Source: CAVWUA01 sp963758025
Lineage (GTDB): Bacteria; Planctomycetota; Planctomycetia; Isosphaerales; Isosphaeraceae
Assembly: GCA_963758025.1 (NCBI GenBank)
Contig: CAVWUA010000016.1
Span: forward strand, 248,001-312,000
DNA length: 64,000 nt
Direction of reading: 5' to 3'
The position numbers and the translations under genes are program-made. The notes below the pieces were generated by a model. The model saw only the letters and a program-made list of their open reading frames with translations, was not told the DNA's origin and searched no databases. This document shows, one piece after another, positions 8,907 through 18,945 of the stretch. Position 1 is the first letter of the stretch. The number at the start of each line of letters is the position of its first letter.

Positions 8907-9728
8907 TCACTTCGGCGGCCCCTTGCGGGGGCGTCCCCACCAGCGCCAGAGGATCGCCAGGCCGAGGACCCAGGCCATCAGCATCGCGTGGAAGAACTGC
9001 CGGCGATGATACTCTCCGACGGTGATCGACCCGCACCCGCTCATCAGCCCGAGGCAGAGGGCGGCCACCAGGACGCTCTGCATGATGGTCGGGTCGAAAA
9101 AGTAGCCGCGCCAGATCCTCGTCGCCGCCCAGAACCCGCCGAAGAGCGTGCCGAGGAACCCGATCACGGCCAGCACGCCGCGTTGTAAGGCACGTCGCAT
9201 GCGTTCGATCCGTCGCGCTCGTCGCAGGGCAGCCCACGCGATCGGGAGCCAACCGTAGGCGCCGAACAATAGGACCGCGATCATCAGCAGCCAACCGACC
9301 CAGCTCTGCCCGAACCCTCGCGTCCATTCCGGGGCACGCAACGAGTGCAGCGTCTCCTCCGAGATCACCCGGACAAGCACCCAGCGCATCCCGAGCAGGA
9401 TCAGGACCACCGCCGCCAGGATGAGAAACCCGATCCAGGGACCAACCCCCACCCAGACCGACCGCCGACGCCGCCAAGACCGCCAGCCCCGGGCGTCGTG
9501 ATCGTCGGGCAACCTGGCCGTCGCGCCGGCCAGAAAGGCGTAACCCACAAGCGGTCCCAGCACCAGGACCCAGCGCCAGGCGTTCCAGTCATACGGATCG
9601 AGCGGCGGCCCCGGGCCGAGCGTCAGGTTGGCGATTCCATAGTAAAGGTCCTCCAGGACGACCGGCACGAGCGGGAACAGCACCCAGCCGAGCAGCGCCC
9701 GAAGCCCGCCGTCGCCAGTCTGTTGCAT
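8907..9728 (-). CDS. Polytopic membrane protein of unknown function
   Basis: 273 aa. ATG at 9728 has GAGGAGG five bases upstream. About six hydrophobic segments are visible, for example GLRALLGWVLFPLVPVVLED, VLVLGPLVGYAFLAGA, PWIGFLILAAVVLILLG, GWLLMIAVLLFGAYGWLPIA, GVLAVIGFLGTLFGG and SVLVAALCLGLMSGCGS. The loops are Arg/Trp-rich. The ending FHAMLMAWVLGLAILWRWWG suggests a last helix and a positive cytoplasmic tail. No family recognised. It converges on the SDR gene with 17 bases between stops. Confidence 0.7.
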   Translation of the reverse strand: MQQTGDGGLRALLGWVLFPLVPVVLEDLYYGIANLTLGPGPPLDPYDWNAWRWVLVLGPLVGYAFLAGATARLPDDHDARGWRSWRRRRSVWVGVGPWIGFLILAAVVLILLGMRWVLVRVISEETLHSLRAPEWTRGFGQSWVGWLLMIAVLLFGAYGWLPIAWAALRRARRIERMRRALQRGVLAVIGFLGTLFGGFWAATRIWRGYFFDPTIMQSVLVAALCLGLMSGCGSITVGEYHRRQFFHAMLMAWVLGLAILWRWWGRPRKGPPK

Positions 9729-9886
9729 CACCACCTCCTCGACCGAGCGGCCTCTCTGCTTTAGGATACGGGAAAACGTCCCGGAAGTGTGGGGCAAGGT
9801 CGCGCGTTGAACGACGGAAATCGTTACAATCTTCCCGTTAACGGCCTCTCAGGCGGGTTGGTCTTGAAGCATCTGGAGGGACGGCG

Positions 9887-11891
9887 ATGGCGTCGGTTGA
9901 TGTGGGTGGAAGAACCGATTCGGATGCGGAGAGACCGGATTCCGAACACGTGACGGGTCAGCCTCTGAACCTGGACGCCTCGGCCCCCCTGGCCCCGCTC
10001 GGTGACGGCTGGGACTCCGAGCCGGTCGCCCTCGACTGGTTCGGCCAGGGCCGCGCCGACCTGCTCGTCTCGTCCGGCGGTGGTCCCCACGGTCGATCCG
10101 CCCGTCTCTATCGACGCCTGGAACCGACCGACGACCAGCCGGCTCGCTACGACGACGGGACCCCGATCGAGAGCCTCGACGGCCTGCGCCAGTTCTGCCC
10201 CTTACCCAACGGCCAGGCCAGCCGGTTCGACCTGGTGGCGCTCGCTCCGGAAGGGCTCGTCTGGCTGCCGAATGGCGGAACGGCCGAGGCCCCCGATTTC
10301 GGCCCGCGCCACGCGCTCGACCTGCCGGCCGACCTCGGCATCGGCCCCGGACGGGTCGCGCAGATGGTCGCCGAGGACTGGGACGGTGACGGAACGATCG
10401 ACCTGCTTGTCGGCTACGACGATCTGGACGGCTACTGGCCCGATGGGGAGGGGGTCCCAACCTCCCAGCAGATCGGGTTCAATCAGCAGGCGGGCCATCC
10501 CGGCTACGACCGCCAGGGTGCCTGGCGAGGCCGGGCGCCGCAAGGGCGGCTGTTCTGGCTCCGAAACGTTGGCCAGCCGGGGGCGCCCCGGTTCGAGCGG
10601 CCCGAGGAGATCCATGACGAGAGCGGCTCGACCGTCCGGGCACCGCGCCCCGCCCCTCTGGCCATTTCGTGGGGAGGCGGTCGCGCCTGGGAACTCTTGC
10701 TGACCGACGCCAGCGGCACGGTCCGTATCCACCGCAACTTCGGCGGCCAGCGCCCGCCGGTCTTGATGGAACCTCGCACCGTCCGGTGGGACGGTCAGCC
10801 GCTGGTCTTGCCCGACGATCGCCGGTCGGTCGTCGCGGTGGACCTCGATGGCGACCACAAGGCGGAACTGCTGTACGGCGTCGCCGATGGCCGGGTCTTC
10901 GCCATTCACTCCGGCCCCGGGCGCGACGAGGCGACGGCCCCCGAGGTTCTGCGGGGTGAATGCCGCACCTTGTGGTTCGGGGGACATGCGGTCGTGGCGG
11001 CGGCGGACCTCGACGCCGATGGGGACATCGACCTGATCGCCGGCGACGCCGCGGGCCGGCTCCTCCTGGCCGAGGACGTGGGAGGCCCCGACGATCACCG
11101 CTACGCCCTGCCCGTCGAGCTGAATGCCCTCGGCGACTCCGTTCCGGCTCGACCCCGGTCCCGATGGCGTCCTGGGCGGGCCGGTCGAGCCAAAGCGGGG
11201 CTACACCTGCCCGGCGATCGTGGACTGGAAGGACAACGGCCGGCCCGACCTGATCGTCGGAGGCGCGGGGGGTGAGATCCTCTTCTTCCGCAACAATGGC
11301 AGTACCACCCAGCCCCGCTTCGACCGCCCCGAGCCACTGAGCTTTCACGGCGGCCCGCTGATCACCCCGCCCCGGGTGCGTCCGGCCGTGGCCGACTGGA
11401 ACGGTGATGGCCAGATCGACCTGATCGGGCTGGACCTCCAGGGATTCCTCTGCGTCTATCCGCGCAAGGACGTGATGGAGGTGGACGATCCCATCCCCTT
11501 GACCGACCGGCTCGGGCGTCTGATCCGGCTCGACGGCGGTTTCGGCCAGGCGGGGCGTTGCGCTCTCTGGGCGGGCCCCTGGACCGGCTCGGACCGGCCC
11601 GACCTGCTCGTCGGCCTCCCCCGGGGCAACCGGCACGTCATCCCCGCCCTGACCGGCCTCCCCCTGGAGCGTCTCGACGATCTGCCGACGGTCCTTCTGC
11701 TGGAAAATGTCGGGCACGGCCAGTTGATCCCCCGGCCGTTGCGGCTCGCCGACGGTCGCCCCCTGGTCGTCGGCTGGGAGGGGTGCAGCCCTTGCGGCGT
11801 GAACATCGCGGGCGATGACCCGCTCGACCTCCTGGTTGGCGCCGATGATGGAACGGTCCGGGTGTACCGCCGTGACGACCTGCGCTGGTGA
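9887..11891 (+). CDS. FG-GAP/VCBS repeat beta-propeller protein (frameshifted)
   Basis: The ATG at 9887 follows GGAGGG. The first frame runs to 11275 and the second supplies the rest to 11891. The switch falls near 11125-11150. Both parts carry the same repeat: DWDGDGTIDLLVGYDD, VDLDGDHKAELLYGVADG, ADLDADGDIDLIAGDAAG in the first part, and VDWKDNGRPDLIVGGAGG, ADWNGDGQIDLIGLDLQG in the second. These are calcium-binding-loop type FG-GAP/VCBS blades. The reconstructed protein is about 668 aa, one propeller split by a single-base shift. No signal peptide is evident, which is unusual for this mostly extracellular fold. The following gene starts 25 bases later and may share the transcript. Confidence 0.75.
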
Positions 11892-11915
11892 GCTGTTTTG
11901 AGGAACCGAGCGAAC

Positions 11916-12835
11916 ATGGCCGACAATCCCAAGAATTCCCCGAAAGACGAGCCGGAGATCGCCGACGCCGCCAGCCTCTTCGGCAATGAGCCGAAGCCGT
12001 CCCGTCCCGGTTCGACCCCGAAGCCGTCCCCCGCGCCGGCCTCGCCCGCTCCCGGCGAGGGAACCTACGACCTGGAAGGGGGCGAGCCGGAGGAGGCCCC
12101 CGTCGTGCCTCCGGTCCCGCCCCCGGCCGCTCCCGCACGGCCCCGCCCGAAGCCCGGGGCCGAAGCCGAACCGCGCGAGCGCAAGCCCTCCGCCCCGGAA
12201 GGTCGCGTGGAACAGGTCTGGACCCGAGGCGCCGAGTGGGGCTCGACGATTGCCCTGCTGGCGATCGTCGGCCTGATCGTTCTGGGACTGACGTATCTGA
12301 CGTTCTCCGTCGAGAACCTGGTCCTGCCCCTGCTGATCCTTCTGGTCGGCGGCGCGGTCTGGATCTTGCTCAGCTATCCGATCGTCATCACGCTCGAACG
12401 CCCCGTGCGCATGACGCCCGAGCAGGCCTTGAAGGACTACTACGGGGCCCTCTCGCACCACTTCCCCCACTACCGTCGCATGTGGCTGCTCCTGAGCGAG
12501 ACGGGCCGCACCTCGTCCTCGTACGGCTCGTTCGACGGGTTCAAGAGCTACTGGAAATCGCGGCTGGCCGAGCTGCGCGGGGGAAGGTCTCCTCCAGCAC
12601 TCCGCTGGTCTTTCAGATCGAGGACTTCAAGTCCGAGAAGAGCGCCGGCAAGACCGCGATCAACGGTAAGTTCACCGTCACGGTCTTCGCCCGGGGCCGC
12701 CGCGAGGACGGCCCCCTTCATGCGACCCGCATGTCGGCCGGGTTCGTCAAGGGACCGGACAAGATGTGGTATCTCAACGACGGAACGCTCCCCCGCGAGC
12801 GGGAGAAACCGGTTTCGGGCGAGACCCCGGAATGA
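11916..12835 (+). CDS. Pro-rich membrane protein of unknown function (frameshifted)
   Basis: The ATG at 11916 follows GAGGA. The N-terminal 100 or so residues are low complexity (Pro, Ala, Lys, Glu) and probably disordered. Two transmembrane helices follow (STIALLAIVGLIVLGLTYL and LVLPLLILLVGGAVWILL), then a cytoplasmic domain starting RMTPEQALKDYYGAL. After LAELRG the frame is lost in a run of five G near 12583. One added base restores GKVSSSTPLVFQIEDFKS and an ending with FVKGPDKMWYLNDGTLP at 12835. The C-terminal domain resembles small NTF2-like or DUF4864-type folds, but that is a guess. Reconstructed length about 306 aa. Confidence 0.65.
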
Positions 12836-13677
12836 TCGGCGCGGCTCCAGTTCGAAATGGCACGATCGTTCCGAGCGCGGAGGGATCTCAGTGACATTTC
12901 TTGAACGCGCCGCCGCCCGTCCGGATGTCGTGGATCCCGAACGCGTTTTCTTTTCGTGTTCCAACCGTCTGGAATCGCCATAACTTATTTTCTATCAATA
13001 AGAAACGACGATTCTTCGGCCCCGATTTCAGCCGTGCGCGATTGTCGCTGATTGGATCAGCCCCTTTCCGGGGGCGTCCGGAAGGGGGTCGATCGCCGCA
13101 AGTTGTTCCTGGTATGATAGATGGATCAAATTCTCTCCGCGATCAGAACCGCCCCGCGGACCGTCGGGAGGATCAAAATGGCTCACGGGAAGTGTCGCTG
13201 ACCTTGGGCGTCACCGCTTGCGACGGAGGGGCCGGAGTGACATTCCGTGGACACCATCCCGGAGGGTCACTATCGCCCGAGCATTTAGGAATTACAGCAT
13301 AAGACAACCTATCATGTCGGATGCGATCGTGCAGGCGCCTGGTCGTCTGGCGGACCTGGTCGAGTCATCCGGGAATGTCCACGACCCCCTCCCAGGAAAA
13401 GGCGTGTCCTCGCGAGAGGGTCCTTGCCCTGTGCGCTGGAGGTCAGGATAATGGCCTCACGTTCGGGATGATTCGGCCAGTGGATCGTAGGGCAATACGC
13501 CCGTTCAAAAACCAGAGACCTTTCAAGCCGACCCCCGTGCCCTGGCTCGACGGGGCGATGAGTGGCCCGTCGGTTGGACAATCGCGCGGTGTTCCGCCGC
13601 GCGAACGGGTCGAGGGGCAACTCCCAACCGCCCGCGGTCACGGTGTGAGGGATTGCGCCTGACGATCTGGAGGGGTA
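12836..13677. other. Long intergenic region upstream of the globin gene
   Basis: 842 bases with no gene that I can support. It includes a locally A+T-rich patch (12960-13015) with a short palindrome CTTATT...AATAAG at about 12981-12999. Open frames here lack ribosome sites and have non-coding composition. Promoter of the globin gene presumably lies toward the right end. Confidence 0.4.
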
Positions 13678-14094
13678 ATGGACCCTGAGAAGGTGCAACT
13701 CGTCCGGCAGAGCCTGGGCCGATGCCTGCTGAACAAGGCGTTCGCCAACAGCTTTCTTGACGCGTTCTACGACGCTTTTCTCGCGAGCGATCCGCGGATC
13801 AAGCCTCTGTTCTCGAAGACGGATATGGAGAAACAGAAGGATCTCCTCAGACACGGTCTCGTCATGCTGATCATGTACGGTGACGGCTCGGCCATGGCGA
13901 AGTCGTTGATCGAGCAACTCGCCACGAAGCACGACCACGACCACCTGAACATCGACCCCAGGATGTATCGCTTGTGGACGGACAGTTTGCTCGCGTGCGT
14001 GAAGAAGTACGACCCAAAGTATGAAGATAGCCTCAGAAGAGCGTGGACTGAAGTCCTCGAGCCGGGCATCGCCGTGATGAAAAAAGCCTACTGA
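13678..14094 (+). CDS. Single-domain globin
   Basis: 138 aa with a GGAGGGG ribosome site directly upstream. The helix pattern fits bacterial globins: SFLDAFYDAFLASDPRIKPLF for helices A-B and the C corner, RHGLVMLIMYGDGS for helix E, LATKHDHDHLNI with the likely proximal histidine, and MYRLWTDSLLACVKKYDP, then a final helix ending VMKKAY. It should bind heme and small ligands such as O2 or NO in the cytoplasm. There is no fused reductase domain, and no partner reductase next to it. Likely a monocistronic gene. Confidence 0.85.
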   Translation: MDPEKVQLVRQSLGRCLLNKAFANSFLDAFYDAFLASDPRIKPLFSKTDMEKQKDLLRHGLVMLIMYGDGSAMAKSLIEQLATKHDHDHLNIDPRMYRLWTDSLLACVKKYDPKYEDSLRRAWTEVLEPGIAVMKKAY

Positions 14095-14589
14095 ATCGAC
14101 TTTCGCGGAAGGGTGGCGGCAGCCTCGGTAACAGCTTGCCCCCTCATGCGGCACTTCGCGGAGAATCGGCGGTTTTGGTGGTTCGTGCGGCTTGCGACGG
14201 GGCCAGACGCGGCGCGACTTCGAGGCGCTTTCGCGGGGACGCCGATGCCCGACAGTCCGTCAGACGCACCCTACGCACGACACACGCCGCGCCCGGCGAC
14301 CCCATTCTTGAGTGAGGATGCGTGTCGCACGGGGTAGGAAAGCAGGCGATCCATGCCCCCTATTCTGCCGCGCGTGACCACGGCCACCCGCGGCCTCGGG
14401 TATAGGTGTAATAAAAAGTTAAGAATTCTGCTTGTTCGATAGCCGGTGCGCATGCGATGCTAAGCGTGCGCCGCTCGGGCGGGCCGGTCGGTTGGGCTGG
14501 ATTGACACTCGATCACAACAATCGGGTTGAACGCCGAAGCGTGACGGGATGGCCGGTGGATGGCATCGACAAATCAAGGGTCACCGATA
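14095..14589. other. Intergenic region between globin and PEP-CTERM genes
   Basis: 495 bases. No gene recognised. An A+T-rich segment at about 14400-14440 (with TAATAAAAAGTTAAGAAT) is the best candidate promoter area for the downstream secreted protein. Confidence 0.35.
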
Positions 14590-15477
14590 ATGATGCGGAA
14601 TCAGATCCTCTGCCGGCTCGGGCGACGATTCGCGATGATCGCCACGCTGGTCGTCCTGGCGATGGTCCTCGCGGCGCCAGCTCACGCCAGTTTCACCGTC
14701 TTCGAGGCGGTCGGCGCCGATCCTGCCGCGATCACTCCCACGCGAGACGCCTTTCGCACCGCCGTCGGGGGCGGGACGGTCGCCGGCTCCAACGGCTCCT
14801 TCGGTGGCCTTCGGCGCGAGATCAACTGGGATGGCGTCCCCGAAACATTCTCCGACCCGAACCCCTTGCCCGACGACTTCTTCAACATCAACTCTCCCCG
14901 CGGCGCCGTGTTCAGCACGCCGGGGACGGGTTTTCTCGTCAGCGCGAACGCCGGCGGGGCCGCCCCCTCGCTGTTCGGCTTTCCGAACGACTTCCAGACC
15001 TTCAGCTCGCAGAAGTTGTTCACGGCCGTCAACAGCAACATCACCGATGTGACGTTCTTCCTGCCGGGCACGAACGTCGCGGCCACGACCAGCGCCTTCG
15101 GCCTCATCTTCGTTGACGCCGAGGTGGCCGGCCTCACCAGGATCGAGTTTTTCGACTCCAAGAATAACTCGATCTTCAGCCGGAACGCCCTGATCACCAC
15201 CAATCAAGGGCTGAGCTTCCTCGGCGGCGTCGCCAATGCCGGCGAGCGGATCCGTCGCGTAAGGATCACCTCGGGCCTCAACACGATCGTTTCCAACGGC
15301 ATGCTCGGCAACCCCAACGACGACGTGGTCGTGATGGACGACTTCCTCTACGCCGAGCCTGCCGCCGTCCCCGAACCGATGAGCCTCACGCTGACCGGGC
15401 TCGGCCTGGCGTTGATCGGGATCGCCGCCCGCCGCAGGAGTCGCCGTCGCGACACTGGGTCGGCGGCTGGCCGTTAA
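14590..15477 (+). CDS. PEP-CTERM sorting-signal protein
   Basis: 295 aa from the first of two adjacent ATGs, with AAGGG nine bases upstream. A signal peptide (FAMIATLVVLAMVLAAPAHA) starts the protein. The body is beta-rich with DPAAITPTRDAFRTAVGGG and a ITDVTFFLPGTN strand, similar to other PEP-CTERM secreted proteins. The C-terminus has the full tripartite sorting signal: VPEP, a hydrophobic helix (LTLTGLGLALIGIAA) and RRRSRRR. It would be handled by an exosortase and ends up at the cell surface or in extracellular matrix. No exosortase gene is in the window. Body function unknown. Confidence 0.88.
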   Translation: MMRNQILCRLGRRFAMIATLVVLAMVLAAPAHASFTVFEAVGADPAAITPTRDAFRTAVGGGTVAGSNGSFGGLRREINWDGVPETFSDPNPLPDDFFNINSPRGAVFSTPGTGFLVSANAGGAAPSLFGFPNDFQTFSSQKLFTAVNSNITDVTFFLPGTNVAATTSAFGLIFVDAEVAGLTRIEFFDSKNNSIFSRNALITTNQGLSFLGGVANAGERIRRVRITSGLNTIVSNGMLGNPNDDVVVMDDFLYAEPAAVPEPMSLTLTGLGLALIGIAARRRSRRRDTGSAAGR

Positions 15478-16471
15478 ATAAAATCCCGTCATACTCCGGC
15501 CGAGTGGAGTCGTTTGCCTTACTCGGACGCACCATTCCCAGAGCTGTGCGTCTTTCGCACAGCGATCATCACTCCCTCGCCGGGGACGACTTGCCGTCTT
15601 GCCCCTTTCGGATCGCCTGGGTTCGGTCGGTGCTGACGGTTTGGGTTCGGTCGGCGCCGGTGGAGGTCGAGAGGTTGGGTTCGTTCGGTAATCAGACGCT
15701 ATCTCCTTTTCTGACAAGAAGTTGTGTTTTGTGCATTCGCCCGTCACGGAGGGGAGCGTCAGCGTTTTTCCCTGGAAAAACCGGCATTCGCGGGGTCTGC
15801 CAGAATGGCAGATGGGTTCGTTCGGCGCGGGCGTTCCGCTCGACCCGAGATGGGACCACGCGCGTCCGGATGACCGACCGCAAAGCCCCTGACCGTACAA
15901 GTTGCCAAAGATCCGCGCAGGGTGAAGCCCTGATCGTCCCTCAATGAGAATAGTCTCGTTGCGGAGGCGGTCGGATTTCAGGGGAACTTGTCGGATGGGG
16001 TGGAGCCGGGTCGGTCCCGCCGCGCGGACCTGACCCAGCCCATCATGTAGGGTGGGCATTGCCCACCATCCCGGATTGAACATGTGGTGGGCGGTGCCCA
16101 CCCTACATAGCTGGATTGGTCTGCGCGGCGGGCCTGACCCGTCTTGTTGCGTGAGCCCATGTCGTTGAGTGGCCGGCGAGCGGGCCGCGGGAGCGTGTCT
16201 GGGGCGTGGACCCTTGCCGGGACGAACTTCCCCCGCCGGCCCACTACGCGAGCCTCGCCGCCACGCGGGCCTGGGTGCCGACCCCGAGAGCGGTTTGCGA
16301 GCCGATGCCGCGCGTGCATCGCGACTCCCCCACCCTACCGTCCCCGCGCCGCCTCGTCCCGAACCGATCCCTCGCGCCGAGCCAGATCCGGAACCCGTTA
16401 GGAACCATCCCCCCTGTCACGGCCCGTCGACGGTGCGCCTTGACAGGAGAGGTCATGAGAGCGGTTAGGCG
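15478..16471. other. Non-coding stretch with hairpins and spaced short direct repeats
   Basis: 994 bases without a supportable gene. Contents: a small hairpin at about 15542-15563 (GCTGTGCG / CGCACAGC) that could end the PEP-CTERM transcript, although there is no T-run; four spaced copies of TGGGTTCG(G/T)TCGG at about 15618, 15642, 15676 and 15813; and a palindromic repeat at 16045-16108 listed separately. Confidence 0.5.
16045..16108. repeat. Palindromic repeat, GTAGGGTGGGC type
   Basis: Two arms of about 26 bases face each other: ATGTAGGGTGGGCATTGCCC... on the left and the reverse complement of ATGTAGGGTGGGCACCGCCC... on the right, with few mismatches and a short spacer. It would fold to a strong hairpin. 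GTAGGGTGGGC palindromes of this kind are known as scattered repeats in several bacterial phyla. Likely a REP/MITE-like element. Confidence 0.8.
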
Positions 16472-17449
16472 TCAGCGGCCAACCCGGAGGAACGTCCGAA
16501 CTTCCTCGATACTGTACGCCGGGATTCGCCGGTGAAGGACCGCATGGCAGTTGGGACAAACGGGACAAAGATCCTCAACCGGATCGACGACGTACTCTGC
16601 GCGGATGTTGGACAACGGGCGAAGGTGGTGAACGTGAATATAACCCTCGGCTACCGCTCCGTAAACCACGCCGAAGCTGAACCCGCAGATACAGCAACTT
16701 GTGCCGTGATGCTCGATGCATCGTCGGCGAGCTTCCGGACTGCGTTCGTATGCGTTGACCGAGACACGGCAGACGGCACCCTCGACTATAGATGTCGTCG
16801 CTGCGATCTCCTCGGGTAGCAGTCGGTCGGCCCCTTCGACCCAGCCGAGCGACTCCAGGGCCTGGGCAACCTCGGGCCGCATCAACCAGTGCCACTCGCC
16901 TTGACGCTTATCGAACAAAACCAGCGTACCGAGCCGCTCCGGTTCCGGATGGTAATCGAGTCGCTCGCCGACCAGCCGCCAGACGTCCGTACTGAGAGTT
17001 TGCATTCGAATAGCTACGATACCCAACAGCCGACGCGAGTTGCTTCGCAGTGACCGTCCGAGCCGGGGCATGATAGTGAACCCGGAGCATCTGGACTTGA
17101 CTGTCCGCGATGTTGTCCACCCCGCGAAACGCTGCCGCATATTCCTTTGATGATGGAACGGGCTTGGGAACAGGGGCCTCGTCAGCGGGAGGCGGCCCGC
17201 AAACGCGGTCGCACTCAAAAGCCTCGCTAATTTGTTCCGAAGATTGATCGCCGAAGTGCGTGCCGAGTCGATAGCCAAGGTTATGCCAGGTCAACCGCTT
17301 CAAGGTCTGCGCGGAGTAAACTCTGCCTCGCCTCGTGGCATCCTCCCAGCCGGCGTGAAACCGCCCTCGCCGCCGCTCGTCGAAGAGCGGCGCTCATCGC
17401 GCTCGTACTGCAAGGCTGCAAACGCTCTTTGGATGCCCTCGGGTGTCAT
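16472..17449 (-). CDS. HNH endonuclease-domain protein (two frameshifts)
   Basis: The C-terminal part is a zinc-ribbon HNH nuclease domain: CIEHHGTSCCICGF, EGYIHVHHLRPLS and VEDLCPVCPNCHAVLH, ending at 16472. N-terminal sequence is spread over other frames. From ATG 17449 it reads MTPEGIQRAFAALQYERDER; then a shift near 17390 leads to RGRVYSAQTLKRLTWHNLGY; another near 16985 joins AVGYRSYSNANSQYGRLA to VGERLDYHPEPERLGTL. Reconstructed length is about 325 aa. The layout (N-terminal helical start, TWHNLGYRLG segment, HNH at the end) suggests a stand-alone DNA-cutting protein, perhaps a restriction-type or mobile enzyme. Either a decayed gene or affected by assembly indels. Confidence 0.65.
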
Positions 17450-17536
17450 CGAGAATCGTTGATCCTCCGCCGCCTAACGAAGGTGTCCTTGAGAGGTGGC
17501 ATCTCCACAACGCTCACCTTGCGGAGCCACACGACC

Positions 17537-17611
17537 ATGAGCACCATTCTCGGCCTGGATCTCGGCCAGTTCAAGAGCGTCGCGTGTCGGGACGACCCGG
17601 CTGCCGCCTAA
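17537..17611 (+). pseudogene. N-terminal remnant of an IS110 family transposase
   Basis: The frame MSTILGLDLGQFKSVACRDD is followed by a few residues and a stop at 17611. This is the characteristic start of IS110/IS116 transposases, where the first catalytic Asp sits in the LGLDLG strand and KSVA follows. Only 24 codons remain, then unrelated sequence, so it is a dead fragment of a past insertion next to the HNH gene and the palindromic repeats. Confidence 0.6.
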
Positions 17612-17664
17612 CCAGAATTCGACGTACGAAAATTCGACGGAACCGTCGTATCATCCTACTCATT

Positions 17665-17754
17665 GATCGGCTGGGTGGCACTGGCAAAGCCAGTGGCACC
17701 CGATGATGGTTCATTTGTTTGTGTGCCACTGGCTTTGCCAGTGCCACCCAGCCG
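17665..17754. repeat. 90-bp palindromic repeat, copy 1
   Basis: Perfect inverted arms of about 32 bases (starting CGGCTGGGTGGCACTGGC and ending as its reverse complement GCCAGTGCCACCCAGCCG) around a loop of about 25 bases. It is identical over 90 bases to the copy at 18813-18902 and in the same orientation. The two copies bracket the SIMPL gene. The structure fits a MITE or REP-like element. Confidence 0.92.
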
Positions 17755-17883
17755 CTGTAGTATTAAGGCGGTCACGCGGCTTACGTGGATTCTTTAGGCG
17801 GCCGAAGGCGATGGTCGGCAGATTGCTGGTATCGCCGACCATCGAGGTCGGAGGGCGGCCCGTCGAACGTGGAGGAGCTACGG

Positions 17884-18814
17884 ATGAAAAGGATCTTGAT
17901 CGGCCTCCTGGCGATCCTCATCACCAGCCCCGGCCTCTGTCGCGGACAGGTCAGCGGCAACGTCGGTTATGCCCAGGCTGGCGGCAAGGCGAGGGCGGAG
18001 CAGAGCGAACGAGACAAGCGTGTGCTGACCGCGCAGGAGTTGCCTCCGACCGACACAAGCATGTTCGTCGAGGCCAACGTATTGATGAACGTCGAGGCCG
18101 ATGAATACGTCGCGGTCTTCGGCGTCACGCACGAAGGCGAGACCGTGGCCGAATGCGGCCGGAAGATGGGAGCCACAATCGAGGAGTTCGCCGGAGAATT
18201 GAAGTCGCTGGGGATCGGCGAAGAGGAAATCTTTGTCGATTTCGTGGCCCAGAACAAGATCTACGGCTTCGAGGTAACGGGGGACCTCGCTCAGGAAAAG
18301 CTCGTCGGCTTCGAATTGAAGAAGAATATCTCGATTCAGTATCGAGATCGGTCCCTGCTCGACAAATTCATCGTCGCGGCGGCGCGATCGGAGATATTCG
18401 ACCTGATCAAGGTCGATTACATCGTCAAGGACGTCAACGGTGTCCAGGACCGGCTCATGGAGGAGGCCGCGCGCGTCATCGATCAGAAGAAGGCCAGATA
18501 CAAAAGACTCCTGGGCATCAAGCTCCAGCCCCCAGCCCAGGTTTACGCGGAGAGGCCCGCGATCTATTATCCCACGGGGATGTACGACTCGTACACGGCC
18601 TACGAGTCGGAGCAGATCGACGGCGCCTCGCTTCGACAGCGATACACGACCCGGGCCGCGCAAGACCAGGACCTTCTTCTATAACGGCCTGGATGCCGAC
18701 GGCTTCGACGACGTGATCAACCCGGTCGTCATCGAGCCCGTCGTGCAATTCACCCTCTATCTCAAAATCAAGTACGAGGTCGAGCGGGAGGAGAAGCGGT
18801 GTCGAGAGCCATGA
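17884..18814 (+). CDS. SIMPL (DUF541) domain periplasmic protein (frameshifted)
   Basis: The ATG at 17884 has GGAGG eight bases upstream and begins a signal peptide (KRILIGLLAILITSPGLC). The body is a SIMPL domain: VEADEYVAVFGVTHEG, KMGATIEEFAGELKSLG, EEEIFVDFVAQNKIYGFEV, and VDYIVKDVNGVQDRLMEEA. The open frame stops at 18684, but a one-base shift near 18655 continues as RKTRTFFYNGLDADGFDD, INPVVIEPVVQFTLYLKIKY, to a TGA at 18812, and this is how the family ends. Reconstructed length about 309 aa. Function of SIMPL proteins is poorly defined; they are envelope proteins. Its stop codon overlaps the first bases of repeat copy 2. Confidence 0.75.
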
Positions 18815-18902
18815 TCGGCTGGGTGGCACTGGCAAAGCCAGTGGCACCCGATGATGGTTCATTTGTTTGTGTGCCACTGGCTTTGCCAGTGCCACCCAGC
18901 CG
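18813..18902. repeat. 90-bp palindromic repeat, copy 2
   Basis: Identical in all 90 bases and in the same orientation to the copy at 17665-17754. It starts within the TGA stop codon of the SIMPL gene, so it lies exactly between that gene and the converging small gene at 18946. Its 32-base arms could act as a bidirectional transcription terminator here. Confidence 0.92.
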
Positions 18903-18945
18903 AAGAGGACCGGGGCAAGACGACTTTGCCCCGCTCCCCGTCCGA

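Noticed and set aside
12901..13302. Open frames in the gap before the globin gene
   Set aside because: No ribosome site, no domain, and poor composition; treated as non-coding.
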